Assembly: GCF_000735455.1 (NCBI RefSeq)
Contig: NZ_JMPS01000032.1
Span: 1-64,000 of the forward strand
DNA from: Yokenella regensburgei ATCC 49455
Lineage (GTDB): Bacteria > Pseudomonadota > Gammaproteobacteria > Enterobacterales > Enterobacteriaceae
Direction: 5' to 3'
DNA length: 64,000 bases
Shown: positions 40,398 through 51,329 of the stretch, in pieces
How the letters are laid out: every line of letters starts with the position of its first letter
How positions within the stretch are numbered: position 1 is the first letter of the stretch
Made by a program: the position numbers and the translations under genes
Notes under the pieces: model-generated
What the model was told of the DNA's origin: nothing
What the model saw: the letters and a program-made list of their open reading frames with translations, nothing else
The model's database searches: none

Positions 40398-41951
40398 TCA
40401 GACGTTAGTCACCGGTTTCTGCTCGCTGCTCGTCTGAGCGTTAGCCAGCATACGACGCACTGGCACGATCAGCACAATCAGTACCGCCGCACAGATAAGC
40501 AGCGCCACAGAGCAGCGGGCGAACAGATCTGGCAGCATATCAAGCTGATCGGCTTTCACATGACCACCAATCAGACCGGCCGCGAGGTTACCCAGCGCAC
40601 TGGCACAGAACCACAGCCCCATCATCTGGCCACGCATTCTTTCCGGCGCCAGCAGCGTCATGGTTGCAAGGCCAATCGGGCTCAGGCACAGTTCACCCAG
40701 GGTCAGCATCAGGATGCTGCCCACCAGCCAGAACGGAGAAACACCCGCCCCACCGTTGCTGAGCACGTTCTGCGCCGCCAGCATCATCAGGCCAAAGCCC
40801 CCTGCCGCACACAGAATGCCGATAACGAACTTGGTAATGCTGCTCGGGCGAATGTTGTTACGCGCCAGCATCGGCCAGGCCCAGCTAAATACCGGCGCCA
40901 GCAGAATAATAAACAGCGCATTAATGGACTGGAACCACACGGCAGGGATTTCGAAATCGCCGATCATGCGGTTGGTATAGTCGTTTGCAAACAGGTTAAA
41001 CGACGTAGGCTTCTGCTCAAACGCAGACCAGAAGAACGCCGCAGAAACCAGCAGGATAAAGCAGACCAGCAGCCTGGCGCGCTCTTTACGGTTGAGCCCC
41101 GCGAACATGAACAGGTAAATAAAGTAGAGCGCCACGGAGGCCGCAATCACGTAAACCAGCGTGCTGGCGACCGCAACCGGATTAATCACAATCACGTCCT
41201 GGATGATCAACGTCACGATGACGGCAATGGCAGCTACCACCGCCAGCAGGCCCGCGCCCACGCCGTTACGTTTTACTACCGGGCTGTTCCAGGTGGAATC
41301 AAGGCCAACTTCGCGGTCGTAGCGTTTCATCGACGGAACGGCAAACACGCGGAAAATAACCAGCGCCACCAGCATCCCGATACCGCCGATGCCAAAGCCC
41401 CAGTGCCAGCCGTGGGTTTTAATCAGCCAGCCAGAGATAAGCGGCGCAATAAATGAGCCCATGTTGATGCCCATATAGAACAGCGAGAAACCGCCGTCAC
41501 GACGCGCATCGCCTTTCTTATAAAGCGTACCGACCATCACCGAGATACAGGTTTTGAACAGGCCAGAGCCGATAACGATAAACATCAGACCGATAAAGAA
41601 CAGGCTGTTGCCCATGACCGCGGAAAGCGCAATCGACAGGTGTCCCAGCGCAATCAGGATAGAACCGTACCAGACGGCTTTCTGCTGGCCGAGCCAGTTA
41701 TCCGCGAGCCAGCCGCCCGGCAACGCTGCCAGGTACATAGTCCCGGCGAAGATACCGACAATGGCAGAAGCGTTTTCGCGTGCCAGCCCCATGCCGCCTT
41801 CATAGACGGTTGCCGCCATAAACAGGATCAGCAGCGGGCGAATACCGTAAAACGAGAAACGCTCCCACATTTCGGTGAAGAACAGTGAGCCAAGCGGATA
41901 AGGGTGACCGAAGAACGTTCGGCTCTCTTTTTGATGAGCAGAGGATTGCAT
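40398..41951 (-). CDS. POT/PTR-family proton-coupled peptide transporter
   Basis: A 517-aa major-facilitator protein that imports di- and tripeptides with protons. The family motif ExxERFSFYG appears as EMWERFSFYG near the N-terminus, the second POT motif as GSFIAPLISGWL (preceded by FYMGINMGS), and the C-terminal helices include SAFEQKPTSFNLFA. It has about 14 hydrophobic segments. It resembles the Dtp proteins but I cannot assign it to DtpA, B, C or D. E. coli K-12 has no such gene between yfgJ and der, so it is accessory here. The ribosome site is GGGAG. Upstream lies GCTAG-N6-CTAGC (42070-42085), a possible operator. Confidence 0.88.
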   Translation of the reverse strand: MQSSAHQKESRTFFGHPYPLGSLFFTEMWERFSFYGIRPLLILFMAATVYEGGMGLARENASAIVGIFAGTMYLAALPGGWLADNWLGQQKAVWYGSILIALGHLSIALSAVMGNSLFFIGLMFIVIGSGLFKTCISVMVGTLYKKGDARRDGGFSLFYMGINMGSFIAPLISGWLIKTHGWHWGFGIGGIGMLVALVIFRVFAVPSMKRYDREVGLDSTWNSPVVKRNGVGAGLLAVVAAIAVIVTLIIQDVIVINPVAVASTLVYVIAASVALYFIYLFMFAGLNRKERARLLVCFILLVSAAFFWSAFEQKPTSFNLFANDYTNRMIGDFEIPAVWFQSINALFIILLAPVFSWAWPMLARNNIRPSSITKFVIGILCAAGGFGLMMLAAQNVLSNGGAGVSPFWLVGSILMLTLGELCLSPIGLATMTLLAPERMRGQMMGLWFCASALGNLAAGLIGGHVKADQLDMLPDLFARCSVALLICAAVLIVLIVPVRRMLANAQTSSEQKPVTNV

Positions 41952-42204
41952 AATTCTCCCAGGAAGGTGTGTTGTGGTGCAGTAAACGCCGACAGGTATG
42001 CTGACCAGTTATGTATCTGGCCAATTCTTACCGTCGGTGAAGTGTTATTTCATCCCATAATAACCTGACGCTAGTTTTCTCTAGCACCAAAAAGCAGACT
42101 TTGAGATGAAAACTCGACAACAGTCTACTTTCTCAGATTTTATGTTGGCAAAAAAGGGATATTGATTGACATCAAAGCGATCGAGAATTTGCCGTGCACA
42201 GGCA

Positions 42205-42232
42205 TAAAAAAACCCGCGGCTGGCGCGGGTTT
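42205..42232 (-). terminator. Terminator of the der gene cluster
   Basis: Minus-strand stem AAACCCGCG / CGCGGGTTT with loop CCAGC, followed by a T run. It lies 19 bases after the der stop and probably ends the long ispG-hisS-yfgM-bamB-der direction. Confidence 0.9.
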
Positions 42233-42250
42233 CAGAGTAATCAGCAACGG

Positions 42251-43729
42251 TTATTTGCTTTTCTTGATGTGCTTGATTAAGCGCTTACGCTTACGCATCT
42301 GGTTCGGCGTCAGGGTGTTACGCTTGTTCGCAAACGGGTTATCACCCTCTTTGAACTGAATGCGGATCGGAGTCCCCATTACGTCCAGAGATTTGCGGAA
42401 GTAGTTCATCAGATAGCGCTTGTAGGAGTCCGGCAGGTCTTTCACCTGGTTGCCGTGAATAACGACAATCGGCGGGTTGTAACCACCGGCGTGAGCATAT
42501 TTCAGCTTCACGCGACGTCCACGCACCAGCGGCGGCTGATGGTCGTCTGCCGCCATATTCATAATGCGGGTCAGCATCGCGGTACTCTGGCGACGGGTAG
42601 AGCTGTCGTAGGCTTCGCGTACGGATTCGAACAGGTTACCCACGCCGCTACCGTGCAGCGCAGAGATGAAGTGTACGCGGGCAAAATCGATGAAGCCCAG
42701 ACGGAAGTCGAGGGTCTCTTTTACCTGCTCACGCACTTCGTTGCTGAGACCGTCCCACTTGTTAACCACGATAACCAGTGAGCGCCCACTATTGAGGATA
42801 AAGCCCAGCAGCGAGAGATCCTGATCGGAAATCCCTTCGCGGGCGTCAATCACCAGCAGCACTACGTTAGCGTCTTCAATCGCCTGCAGCGTTTTGATAA
42901 CCGAAAACTTTTCTACCGTATCGGTGATTTTACCGCGCTTACGCACGCCCGCGGTGTCAATGAGTACGTACTCACGTTCATCGCGTTCCATCGGAATGTA
43001 GATACTGTCGCGCGTGGTGCCCGGCATGTCGTACACCACCACGCGTTCTTCACCGAGAATACGGTTAGTAAGTGTAGACTTACCTACGTTCGGGCGACCG
43101 ACGATAGCAAGTTTAATCGGCAGATCCTGCGGATTAAACGTGTCTTCCGGTTCTTCGACTTCTTCGCCGTTTTGTTCGGCTTCAAACTGTGCCCAGTACT
43201 CAGCGTCTTCGTCGACTTCTTCCGGCGGATTAACTTCGTCAACCCACGGCAGCAGCACGGTTTCCAGCAGGCTGGTAACACCGCGACCATGAGAGGCCGC
43301 AATCGGATAAATTTCGCCAAGACCCAGAGACCAGAAATCGGCAACGGCCTGATCGGCATCAATACCGTCAGTTTTGTTCGCCACCAGGAAGGTCGGTTTT
43401 TCACGAGAACGCAGGTGCTTAGCGATCGCGGTATCCGCCGGCATCAGGCCAGCGCGCGCATCCACCATAAACAGCACGACGTCAGCTTCTTCAATCGCCA
43501 GCAGCGACTGTTCCGCCATGCGGGTTTCTACACCATCTTCTGTGCCATCAATACCGCCGGTATCGATACAGATGAATTCACGCCCTTCCACTTCAGCACG
43601 ACCGTACTTACGGTCACGAGTCAGACCCGGGAAATCCGCAACCAGCGCGTCACGGGTACGCGTCAGGCGGTTAAAAAGCGTGGATTTTCCTACGTTAGGG
43701 CGCCCGACAAGCGCGACCACAGGTACCAT
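42251..43729 (-). CDS. der: Ribosome-assembly GTPase Der (EngA)
   Basis: A 492-aa essential protein with two G domains and a C-terminal KH-like domain, needed for 50S subunit maturation. P-loops are GRPNVGKST at about residues 9-17 and again near 212; DTGGID and [10 protein letters not shown] are the G3 sites, NKTDGID and NKWDG the G4 sites. An acidic linker ([19 protein letters not shown], rich in Glu) joins the domains. ATG at 43729 is preferred over an in-frame ATG 13 codons earlier because TGAGGC precedes it and the N-terminus then matches the family. It is downstream of bamB. Confidence 0.97.
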   Translation of the reverse strand: MVPVVALVGRPNVGKSTLFNRLTRTRDALVADFPGLTRDRKYGRAEVEGREFICIDTGGIDGTEDGVETRMAEQSLLAIEEADVVLFMVDARAGLMPADTAIAKHLRSREKPTFLVANKTDGIDADQAVADFWSLGLGEIYPIAASHGRGVTSLLETVLLPWVDEVNPPEEVDEDAEYWAQFEAEQNGEEVEEPEDTFNPQDLPIKLAIVGRPNVGKSTLTNRILGEERVVVYDMPGTTRDSIYIPMERDEREYVLIDTAGVRKRGKITDTVEKFSVIKTLQAIEDANVVLLVIDAREGISDQDLSLLGFILNSGRSLVIVVNKWDGLSNEVREQVKETLDFRLGFIDFARVHFISALHGSGVGNLFESVREAYDSSTRRQSTAMLTRIMNMAADDHQPPLVRGRRVKLKYAHAGGYNPPIVVIHGNQVKDLPDSYKRYLMNYFRKSLDVMGTPIRIQFKEGDNPFANKRNTLTPNQMRKRKRLIKHIKKSK

Positions 43730-43839
43730 GTTAAATGCCTCATCAAATTCAATATCACGTCGCTTCACGCGCCGTTTTACAAAGTCAAACGGCCCCTGGT
43801 GCCCAGGAGCCGTCTAGTATAACTCACAACCCGCGTGGA

Positions 43840-45018
43840 TTAACGCGTAATTGCGTACACCGTGCCGCCTTTCGCCTGAATCAGCAATTTGCCGTCAGCG
43901 ATAACCGGGTCGGTCAGGAAACCAGAGCTGTCGACCTTCTGCTGAGCGACAAAGCTGCCGTTCTGCGGGTCGAGCCAGTGCATGTAACCTTCGCTGTCAC
44001 CGACCACCAGGCTGCCATTGTACAGCACCGGAGAGGTCAGCAGACGATGCAGCAGATCGCTTTGCGTCCACAGGGTCACGCCGCCTTCGGTAGTCAGCGC
44101 CAGCACGCGATCGTTCTGGTCAACCATGTAAATGCGGTCACCATCGACGATGAAGTCGTTTACCGAGCCCAGCTCACGTTTCCACATGATCTGGCCGCTG
44201 CGCAGATCCAGCGCGGTCAGGTTACCGTTATACGCCAGCGCGTAAACCACGCCGTTAACGATAACAGGAGTGGTATCAACGTCGCTCAAACGGTCGATTT
44301 CAGTCGGGCCGGTTGCCTGGGAGATACGCTGCTGCCAGATAAGCTGGCCCTGCTGGAGCATCACCGCGCTCACGCGCCCGTTGTCACCACCCACAATGGC
44401 AGCGCCGTACGCTACCGCCGGGGCAGATTCGCCACGCAGCGACAGAGAAGGCATATCGAGGTTAACGGTCCACTTCACGGCACCGTCAGATTCGTTCAGC
44501 GCCTGCAACAGGCCGTTGCTGGTATGCACAATCACCATGCCGTCGCTGATAACCGGACGCGACATCGCTTCACCGGCAACGGTCGTCTGCCACGCTACGG
44601 TACCATCGCTGGTATTGAGCGCGTAAACTTTAGCCTTTTCGCTACCCACATAAACATGACCGCCAGAGACCGTCAGGCCGCCGGAGAGCAGTGCTGGAGC
44701 ATGAGAGAACCAGCCGTCTTTTTCTGCCAGATTCACGGACCAGACTTCTTTACCGTCACCGAGGTTCATCGCCTTAACGGTGCCTTTACGGTCTGCGGCA
44801 TACACGACGTTATCGGCATACGCAGGGTGCAGGTTGGAATAGAAGTCACCAATACCGCTTCCTACCGAGGTATCCCACGCGGTAGAAGGCGTAAACTGAT
44901 TTTCAACAGTCGGCAACGGAGACATTTTCACAACGTCTTCTTCGCTGTTGAACAAAGAGCAACCACTCAGCAACGTTACTGAAAGCAGTCCTGGCAAAAG
45001 TAATTTACGCAATTGCAT
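43840..45018 (-). CDS. bamB: Outer-membrane assembly lipoprotein BamB
   Basis: A 392-aa periplasmic lipoprotein with an eight-bladed beta-propeller, part of the BAM complex; it binds BamA POTRA domains. The signal peptide ends at the lipobox TLLSGC with acylated Cys at residue 20. PQQ-like blade repeats are visible (VYVGSEKAKVYALNTSDGTV, LLQALNESDGAVKW, LTALDLRSGQIMW). Length equals the E. coli protein. It follows yfgM by 10 bases in one operon. BamC of the same complex is encoded at 7108-8142. Confidence 0.97.
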   Translation of the reverse strand: MQLRKLLLPGLLSVTLLSGCSLFNSEEDVVKMSPLPTVENQFTPSTAWDTSVGSGIGDFYSNLHPAYADNVVYAADRKGTVKAMNLGDGKEVWSVNLAEKDGWFSHAPALLSGGLTVSGGHVYVGSEKAKVYALNTSDGTVAWQTTVAGEAMSRPVISDGMVIVHTSNGLLQALNESDGAVKWTVNLDMPSLSLRGESAPAVAYGAAIVGGDNGRVSAVMLQQGQLIWQQRISQATGPTEIDRLSDVDTTPVIVNGVVYALAYNGNLTALDLRSGQIMWKRELGSVNDFIVDGDRIYMVDQNDRVLALTTEGGVTLWTQSDLLHRLLTSPVLYNGSLVVGDSEGYMHWLDPQNGSFVAQQKVDSSGFLTDPVIADGKLLIQAKGGTVYAITR

Positions 45019-45028
45019 CGCGTCCCTC

Positions 45029-45649
45029 TCAGATGGACAAATTATTTATTTTCATGCGCATCATTTCGCTGAGCGCCGGTGAAGCATCACTCTTAACGCC
45101 CGCTTCCCAGGCGGTACGCGCCCCCTGCTTATCGCCTTTGCTGAGCAGGATTTCGCCGCGCAGATCCGCGACGATAGCGGTCCAGCCTTCACCCTTAATC
45201 CCGTCGAGGGTTTTCAGGGCGGCATCCTGCTGCTTAAGCTGCAGCTGAACGCGTGCCAGACGCATGTTGATGACCGACTTCAGATTATCATCGGAAGCGG
45301 CGGTCAGCCCCTGCTGCAGCTGTTTTTCTGCTTTATCAAGTTCGCCTTTATCAACAAACTGCTGTGCCAGCTCCAGAGAAGCAAAAGCACCATAGCTGGT
45401 TTTTGATTCCGCCGCGAATTTCTCAGCGGCCGCAATGGCGTCAGGTTTACCTGAATTCAGTGCGGTAATCGCCGTTTCATATGACTGGGATGTCTCTCTG
45501 GCAGAGTCTGCCTGATGCGACGTCCAGTAGCGCCAGCCAACCAGCGCACCTACCCCGAGAATTACCCCAACAGCCAGCGCTTTACCGTTTTCTACAAAGA
45601 AACGTTTAATCGCGTCGACTTGTTCGTTTTCGTTTTCGTAAATTTCCAC
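45029..45649 (-). CDS. yfgM: SecYEG-associated protein YfgM
   Basis: A 206-aa inner-membrane protein with a short cytoplasmic N-terminus, one membrane helix (about residues 20-41, GKALAVGVILGVGALVGW) and a periplasmic TPR-like domain. In E. coli it joins PpiD at the SecYEG translocon and helps trafficking of outer-membrane proteins. The start is GTG at 45649, with AAGGA 6 bases upstream, giving exactly the E. coli length; an upstream ATG frame would overlap the hisS end. It lies between hisS and bamB. Confidence 0.93.
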   Translation of the reverse strand: MEIYENENEQVDAIKRFFVENGKALAVGVILGVGALVGWRYWTSHQADSARETSQSYETAITALNSGKPDAIAAAEKFAAESKTSYGAFASLELAQQFVDKGELDKAEKQLQQGLTAASDDNLKSVINMRLARVQLQLKQQDAALKTLDGIKGEGWTAIVADLRGEILLSKGDKQGARTAWEAGVKSDASPALSEMMRMKINNLSI

Positions 45650-45683
45650 GCAGTCCTTCTCCTGAATGATGTTTCCCGGGAGA

Positions 45684-46958
45684 TTAGCCCAGAAGTGTGC
45701 GTAAATGCGCAGCAACGCTATCCTGCGTTACGGTGGTTTGCTCGCCGGAGCGTAAATCTTTCACGACCACGTTGCGGTCGGCAATTTCAGATTCACCCAG
45801 AACCAGTGCGACGCGAGCGCCCCACTTATCGGCACGAGCAAACTGCTTTTTAAAGTTACCGCCACCGTGGTTAGTCATCAGTTTAACGCCCGGGACCGCA
45901 TCACGGATCTGCTCCGCCAGACGCATTGCTGCGCTCTGCGTATCCGTTCCGGAAGCCACCAGGTATATATCGACAACAGAATCGGCTTTAAATTCCGGAT
46001 TAACTGCCTGAACTAACAAAACAAGTCGCTCAAGACCCATCGCGAAACCGACGGCCGGAGTCGCGCGACCACCCAGCTGTTCTACCAGACCATCGTAACG
46101 GCCACCGGCGCAGACGGTTCCCTGGGAACCGAGGCTGTTAGTGACCCATTCGAAAACGGTACGATTATAGTAATCAAGACCACGAACCAGACGTTGATTG
46201 ACGGTATACGCAATACCGGCGTCGTCGAGCAGTTTACACAGCCCGGCAAAGTGTTCTTTGGAATCGGCATCCAGGTAATCACCCAGCGCTGGCGCATCGT
46301 TCAACAGCGCCTGCACTTCCGGGTTTTTAGAGTCCAGCACGCGCAGTGGGTTGGTGTACATGCGACGTTTGCAGTCTTCGTCGAGCTTTTCCTGATGCTG
46401 TTCCAGGTAGGCGACCAGCGCATCGCGATAGTTGGCGCGGGCTTCGAGTGAACCGATAGAGTTCAGTTCGAGGCTGACGTCGTTCGCAATACCCAGCGCG
46501 CGCCACCAGCGGGCGGTCAGCATGATGAGCTCGGCGTCGATATCCGGGCCCTGCAGACCAAAGACTTCGCAACCCAGCTGATGGAATTGACGATAGCGCC
46601 CTTTCTGCGGACGTTCATGGCGGAACATCGGCCCGATATACCACAAGCGCTGTTCCTGATTGTACAGCAGACCATGCTCGATGCCGGCGCGTACACAGCC
46701 CGCCGTACCTTCCGGACGCAGGGTCAGGCTGTCGCCGTTGCGGTCCTCAAAGGTATACATCTCTTTTTCAACCACGTCGGTCACTTCACCAATTGCGCGT
46801 TTGAATAACGGGGTCTGCTCTACAATCGGCAAACGGATTTCACTGTAACCGTAGCTGCCGAGCACCTGCTTCAGTGTGCCTTCAATGCGCTGCCAGATGG
46901 CGGTTTCGCCAGGCAGATAATCGTTCATGCCGCGAATGGCTTGAATGTTTTTTGCCAC
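45684..46958 (-). CDS. hisS: Histidyl-tRNA synthetase
   Basis: A 424-aa class II synthetase that charges tRNA-His. Motif 2 is in [17 protein letters not shown], the histidine-specific motifs are [15 protein letters not shown] and [13 protein letters not shown], and motif 3 is [11 protein letters not shown]-terminal anticodon-binding domain follows (DIYLVASG...[19 protein letters not shown], core [10 protein letters not shown]). The start is GTG at 46958, as in E. coli by length; the longer ATG frame runs through the sroE region. It precedes yfgM by 34 bases. Confidence 0.97.
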   Translation of the reverse strand: MAKNIQAIRGMNDYLPGETAIWQRIEGTLKQVLGSYGYSEIRLPIVEQTPLFKRAIGEVTDVVEKEMYTFEDRNGDSLTLRPEGTAGCVRAGIEHGLLYNQEQRLWYIGPMFRHERPQKGRYRQFHQLGCEVFGLQGPDIDAELIMLTARWWRALGIANDVSLELNSIGSLEARANYRDALVAYLEQHQEKLDEDCKRRMYTNPLRVLDSKNPEVQALLNDAPALGDYLDADSKEHFAGLCKLLDDAGIAYTVNQRLVRGLDYYNRTVFEWVTNSLGSQGTVCAGGRYDGLVEQLGGRATPAVGFAMGLERLVLLVQAVNPEFKADSVVDIYLVASGTDTQSAAMRLAEQIRDAVPGVKLMTNHGGGNFKKQFARADKWGARVALVLGESEIADRNVVVKDLRSGEQTTVTQDSVAAHLRTLLG

Positions 46959-47051
46959 GTTTTTTCTCTTTCTATATACAAAAATGAACCCACTGCGCTC
47001 ACGCGCCCGCGGGTTCAATCATACACGGGAAGCCAGCGGCTTCCCATCTCG
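46959..47051 (-). ncRNA. sroE: SroE small RNA region between ispG and hisS
   Basis: E. coli makes SroE, about 90 nt, from the gap between ispG (gcpE) and hisS on the same strand. Here this gap holds a perfect stem-loop GGGAAGCC-N3-GGCTTCCC (47027-47045) and a second pairing GAACCC/GGGTTC (46986-47015), then a purine-rich stretch before the hisS GTG. Identity rests on place, size and structure; ends are approximate. Confidence 0.6.
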
Positions 47052-48173
47052 TTATTTACTTTCAAGCTGTTGCACGTTGATGCGCTGCGTCTCGTCCAGC
47101 TGGTTTGCCTTAGCACGAATACGCGCTTCAAGCTGCGCAATCATGTCTTCGTTATCCAGTCGGTCTTTACGCACGCCGTCTTCATACAGGCCGCTTTTCT
47201 TGTTGCCGCCGGTTACGCCGAGAGTCGATACCAGCGCTTCACCTGGGCCATTCACCACGCAACCGATGATGGAAACGTCCATCGGGGTGATGATGTCTTC
47301 CAGACGCTGCTCCAGCGCATTGACGGTCCCAATGACGTCAAACTCCTGACGCGAGCAGGTCGGGCAGGCGATAAAGTTGATGCCGCGGGAACGGATGCGC
47401 AGGGACTTCAGGATATCGAATCCGACTTTGATCTCTTCAACCGGATCCGCCGCCAGCGAAATACGCAGCGTGTCGCCGATCCCTTCAGAGAGCAGCAGGC
47501 CAAGACCGATCGCCGACTTGACCGATCCGGCACGTGCGCCACCGGCTTCGGTGATCCCGAGGTGCAACGGTTGATCGATTTGCTTCGCCAGCAGACGGTA
47601 CGACTCAACGGCCAGGAACACGTCAGAGGCTTTCACGCTCACTTTGAACTGGTCGAAGTTGAGACGATCGAGGTGATCCACGTGACGCATCGCCGATTCC
47701 AGCAGCGCCTGCGGGGTCGGTTCACCGTATTTTTCCTGCAGATCTTTTTCGAGCGACCCGGCGTTCACGCCGATACGGATAGGAATGTTTTTATCGCGCG
47801 CGCAGTCAACAACCTGGCGGATACGATCTTCGCTACCGATGTTGCCCGGGTTAATACGCAGGCAATCCACGCCGTACTCCGCAACTTTGAGAGCAATACG
47901 GTAATCGAAGTGAATATCGGCGACCAGCGGGACGTTAACCTGCTGTTTGATGAGCTTGAACGCCTCGGCGGCGTCCATTGTCGGCACGGAAACGCGGACA
48001 ATATCTGCACCAACGCGTTCCAGCGCTTTAATCTGATTGACCGTCGCAGCAACGTCCGTGGTGCGGGTATTGGTCATTGACTGTACGGCGATGGGAGCCC
48101 CATCGCCAATCGGCACGTTCCCAACGTAAATGCGTGTCGACTTTCTACGTTGAATTGGAGCCTGGTTATGCAT
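47052..48173 (-). CDS. ispG: HMBPP synthase (flavodoxin-dependent)
   Basis: A 373-aa Fe-S enzyme (GcpE) that reduces MEcPP to HMBPP in the MEP pathway of isoprenoid synthesis. The TIM-barrel part begins [23 protein letters not shown] (core VQSMTNT). The 4Fe-4S ligands are in [11 protein letters not shown] (two Cys), [10 protein letters not shown] (one Cys), with the conserved Glu after it. Its cluster depends on the isc system encoded at the end of the window. It follows rodZ by 31 bases; the ribosome site is GGGAG. Confidence 0.97.
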   Translation of the reverse strand: MHNQAPIQRRKSTRIYVGNVPIGDGAPIAVQSMTNTRTTDVAATVNQIKALERVGADIVRVSVPTMDAAEAFKLIKQQVNVPLVADIHFDYRIALKVAEYGVDCLRINPGNIGSEDRIRQVVDCARDKNIPIRIGVNAGSLEKDLQEKYGEPTPQALLESAMRHVDHLDRLNFDQFKVSVKASDVFLAVESYRLLAKQIDQPLHLGITEAGGARAGSVKSAIGLGLLLSEGIGDTLRISLAADPVEEIKVGFDILKSLRIRSRGINFIACPTCSRQEFDVIGTVNALEQRLEDIITPMDVSIIGCVVNGPGEALVSTLGVTGGNKKSGLYEDGVRKDRLDNEDMIAQLEARIRAKANQLDETQRINVQQLESK

Positions 48174-48204
48174 GAAAAATCTCCCGCATTACGCGTCTTA
48201 CTAA

Positions 48205-49212
48205 TTACTGTGCCGGTGCGGTTTCGGCGTTCAACGTAAAGCGCGCAACCTGGTTAGTTTTAATAAAGCGGCTGAGATCGACCGGTTTCCCCTGGTACTG
48301 GATCTGCACCGCTGCCGGAGCGCCAATTTTAAACTTGTAAGGCGCCTTTCCGGCTAAGTTAAGCGTGCCGTCTTTACGCTGCAGCCCGCTGAACAGTTTT
48401 TTGCCTGTTGCATCGCTCACTTCGAGCCAGCAGTCAGCGGTAAAGTTCATCACCAGCGCGTTAGGATCGGCCGCAGCGGTAGTCGCTGCAACACCGGCCT
48501 GGTCAGTCGGCAATGCCGCAGTTGCCGGTGCCTGAGTCTCTACGTTTGCCTGTGAAGGCGCTACAACCGCATTGTTGTTGGCCTGAGTAACCTGAGCCTG
48601 CGCGGCGGGTGCCGTCGGAGCCTGGGTCTGCGGAGCCGGAGCTTCAACCGGCGTTGCCTGTGCGGTTGAGGCCGCTGCGGTATCCGGAGCCTGAGCGCCA
48701 CCGCTGGTATCCAGCGGGACGTTCTGAGAGCTGCTGCTGTCGTTGGCGTTCAGTTCAGCGGAAGACTGATCGGCCATCGTGGTGATTTCTTCCTGCTGCG
48801 CTTTGTGGTTCTGCCACCACCATGCGCCCGTCAGGCCGATAACCACGAACAACACCAGCCAGGTGAAGCTCATCAGCCAGCCGTCGCGTTTCTTACGACG
48901 CTTGCCAAGGGAGAAGGTCTGCATCGGTGCCACTTTCGCGGCTCTGACCGGTGCCTGCTTCTCCATCATCGGTAACAGTTCTTCTTCCGGGATATGCACC
49001 AGACGGGCATAGGAGCGGATGTAACCACGCAGGAACGTTGAAGCCAGATCGGCAGGAGCCTTATCGTCTTCAATATCGCGAACCGTGGAAACCTTCAGGC
49101 ACAAGCGTTCAGCGACCGCTTGCTGGCTGAGTCCGAGTTGTTCACGGGCGTTGCGCAGACGTGTACCCGTGGTTTGTGCTGCTTGTTGGTCGTGGTTGGC
49201 TTCAGTATTCAT
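48205..49212 (-). CDS. rodZ: Cytoskeletal protein RodZ
   Basis: A 335-aa bitopic membrane protein needed for rod shape; its cytoplasmic domain binds MreB. The N-terminal helix-turn-helix ([21 protein letters not shown]) spans about residues 18-40, a basic stretch (KRRKKRDG) precedes the membrane helix (about 112-133, [21 protein letters not shown], hydrophobic core), and the periplasmic part has a Gln/Ala/Pro/Thr-rich linker followed by a beta domain ([15 protein letters not shown]). Length is close to E. coli (337). It lies upstream of ispG. Confidence 0.95.
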   Translation of the reverse strand: MNTEANHDQQAAQTTGTRLRNAREQLGLSQQAVAERLCLKVSTVRDIEDDKAPADLASTFLRGYIRSYARLVHIPEEELLPMMEKQAPVRAAKVAPMQTFSLGKRRKKRDGWLMSFTWLVLFVVIGLTGAWWWQNHKAQQEEITTMADQSSAELNANDSSSSQNVPLDTSGGAQAPDTAAASTAQATPVEAPAPQTQAPTAPAAQAQVTQANNNAVVAPSQANVETQAPATAALPTDQAGVAATTAAADPNALVMNFTADCWLEVSDATGKKLFSGLQRKDGTLNLAGKAPYKFKIGAPAAVQIQYQGKPVDLSRFIKTNQVARFTLNAETAPAQ

Positions 49213-49395
49213 TCGCTACAACTGCTGGTACGTGAAATTAAAGAGTCTGATGCCGGATGCCCAGCACCGCGAATAAGCTTATCTATAAGTATGACGAGTA
49301 TAAGTTATTGAACCGCTACATACTGCCTTAATAGAGACGGAAACGCACCGTAATTATTAACGTTGCAGATGCATTTTGCCTAATCCATCACCAGT

Positions 49396-49429
49396 TGAAC
49401 CGCGCGCCTCATCTGAAACGCGCGGTTCA
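49396..49429. terminator. Hairpin between rlmN and rodZ
   Basis: A perfect 11-bp stem TGAACCGCGCG / CGCGCGGTTCA with a 12-base loop begins 6 bases after the rlmN stop. No T run follows, so it may protect the 3' end or attenuate read-through into rodZ. Confidence 0.5.
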
Positions 49430-49434
49430 GCCTA

Positions 49435-50601
49435 TCAGACGGCTTTTACCGTAATAGGTTCACCCTGCATACGTTTACGCATGGTACGTTTGGTACGGTC
49501 GATAACGTCGCCCGCCAGCTGCCCGCAGGCCGCGTCGATATCATCACCACGGGTTTTACGCACGATGGTGGTAAAGCCATATTCCATCAGCACTTTAGAG
49601 AAGCGATCGATACGGCTATTAGAGCTGCGACCATACGGTGCACCCGGGAACGGGTTCCACGGAATCAGATTTATCTTACACGGCGTGTCTTTCAGCAGCT
49701 CAGCCAGCTGATGCGCATGCTCGGTACCGTCGTTCACGTGGTCGAGCATCACATACTCGATGGTCACGCGACCCTGGTTCGCGTTAGATTTCTCCAGATA
49801 ACGGCGCACGGCGGCGAGGAACGTTTCAATATTGTACTTTTTGTTAATAGGTACAATTTCGTCACGAATTTCGTCGTTCGGAGCGTGCAAAGAGATAGCT
49901 AACGCCACGTCAATCATATCGCCGAGCTTATCCAGCGCCGGAACCACACCTGAGGTGGAGAGCGTGACACGACGTTTAGACAGACCAAAACCGAAATCAT
50001 CAAGCATGATTTCCATGGCCGGGACGACGTTGGTCAGGTTGAGCAGCGGTTCGCCCATCCCCATCATTACCACGTTGGTGATAGGACGGGTGCCGGTGAC
50101 TTTGGCCGCACCAATGATTTTGGCCGCGCGCCACACCTGGCCGATAATTTCCGACACCCGCAGGTTACGGTTAAAGCCCTGCTGCGCCGTAGAGCAGAAT
50201 TTGCACTCTAATGCACAACCTACCTGTGAAGAGACGCACAGCGTAGCGCGGTCTTCTTCCGGAATGTAGACCGTTTCAACGCGCTGATCGCCGACGGCAA
50301 TCGCCCATTTGATGGTGCCATCGGAGGAGCGCTGCTCTTCAACAACTTCCGGAGCACGAATTTCCGCCACTTCTTTCAGTTTGCCGCGCAAGACTTTGTT
50401 GATGTCGGTCATCTCATCAAAGTCATCGCTGCAATAGTGGTACATCCACTTCATGACCTGATCGGCACGAAATGGCTTCTCGCCCATATCTTTAAAGAAT
50501 TCGCGCATCTGCTGGCGGTTCAGATCCAACAGGTTGATTTTTCCATTTTTATTAGGAACCGCAGGCGTGACGACTTCAGTGGTGTTAACTAATTCAGACA
50601 T
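49435..50601 (-). CDS. rlmN: 23S rRNA/tRNA adenine-C2 methyltransferase RlmN
   Basis: A 388-aa radical-SAM enzyme that methylates A2503 of 23S rRNA and A37 of some tRNAs. The 4Fe-4S motif CxxxCxxC is in [14 protein letters not shown]; the SAM-binding GMGEPLLN follows; the methyl-carrying Cys lies near the C-terminus in [11 protein letters not shown], with its partner Cys in SSQVGCALE region. The N-terminal RRLF-like accessory domain reads [17 protein letters not shown]. It is slightly longer than in E. coli (384) because of a few extra N-terminal residues. Confidence 0.96.
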   Translation of the reverse strand: MSELVNTTEVVTPAVPNKNGKINLLDLNRQQMREFFKDMGEKPFRADQVMKWMYHYCSDDFDEMTDINKVLRGKLKEVAEIRAPEVVEEQRSSDGTIKWAIAVGDQRVETVYIPEEDRATLCVSSQVGCALECKFCSTAQQGFNRNLRVSEIIGQVWRAAKIIGAAKVTGTRPITNVVMMGMGEPLLNLTNVVPAMEIMLDDFGFGLSKRRVTLSTSGVVPALDKLGDMIDVALAISLHAPNDEIRDEIVPINKKYNIETFLAAVRRYLEKSNANQGRVTIEYVMLDHVNDGTEHAHQLAELLKDTPCKINLIPWNPFPGAPYGRSSNSRIDRFSKVLMEYGFTTIVRKTRGDDIDAACGQLAGDVIDRTKRTMRKRMQGEPITVKAV

Positions 50602-50647
50602 AATATTTTCCGGCCTCGTTGTTACACGTTATGGCCCGTGGAGGGTT

Positions 50648-50678
50648 AAAAAGAAACGCCCCGCAAATTGGGGGCGTT
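50648..50678 (-). terminator. Terminator of ndk
   Basis: Minus-strand stem AACGCCCC / GGGGCGTT with loop about 8 bases, followed by TCTTTTT. It lies about 60 bases after the ndk stop and just before rlmN. Confidence 0.8.
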
Positions 50679-50737
50679 GCATTGTACAAATTATGGCGCA
50701 TGAATGCCACGTCTGCGCGCGGCAATCAGTAAATCAA

Positions 50738-51169
50738 TTAGCGCGTGCGCGGGCAGACTTCGCCTTCGCCAAAGAAGTAGGCGATTTCGCGGGCGGCAGA
50801 TTCAACGGAGTCAGAACCGTGGGTGCCGTTTTCAGTGAAGCTGTCAGCGTAGTCAGCGCGCAGAGTACCCGCCAGCGCGTTCGCCGGGTTGGTTGCGCCC
50901 AGCAGATCACGGTGACGCTGTACCGCGTTTTCGCTTTCCAGCACGGAGACAACGATCGGGCCAGAAGTCATGAATTCAACCAGACCGTCGAAGAACGGCT
51001 TGCCGTCGTGCTCGGCGTAGAAGCCACGAGCCTGTTCAACGCTCAGGTGCAGCATTTTGGTACCGACAATTTTGAAACCCGCCGCTTCAAAGCGAGTAAA
51101 GATATTGCCAATCACGTTTTTTGCCACCGCGTTTGGTTTGATGATAGAGAAAGTACGTTCGATAGCCAT
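50738..51169 (-). CDS. ndk: Nucleoside-diphosphate kinase
   Basis: A 143-aa enzyme that balances nucleoside triphosphate pools through a phosphohistidine. The active-site His is in [12 protein letters not shown] (about residue 117); the N-terminus [15 protein letters not shown] is typical. ATG at 51169 gives the E. coli length with GAGGTAAT before it; an earlier ATG frame overlaps the promoter. It stands alone between rlmN and pbpC with its own terminator. Confidence 0.98.
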   Translation of the reverse strand: MAIERTFSIIKPNAVAKNVIGNIFTRFEAAGFKIVGTKMLHLSVEQARGFYAEHDGKPFFDGLVEFMTSGPIVVSVLESENAVQRHRDLLGATNPANALAGTLRADYADSFTENGTHGSDSVESAAREIAYFFGEGEVCPRTR

Positions 51170-51329
51170 GATTACCTCAAGTGTTGTTCTATGATGTTGC
51201 GCTTTACGCGGTAAAAATCTGGCGCGAATTATAAAGAGCAAAAATGCGCTTGCCTATGGATGAAGGTAACATTTTTTTAAAATAAGCTGATTTTTAGCAA
51301 CACAATATTGCCGTCAGCGGGTCCCGAAA

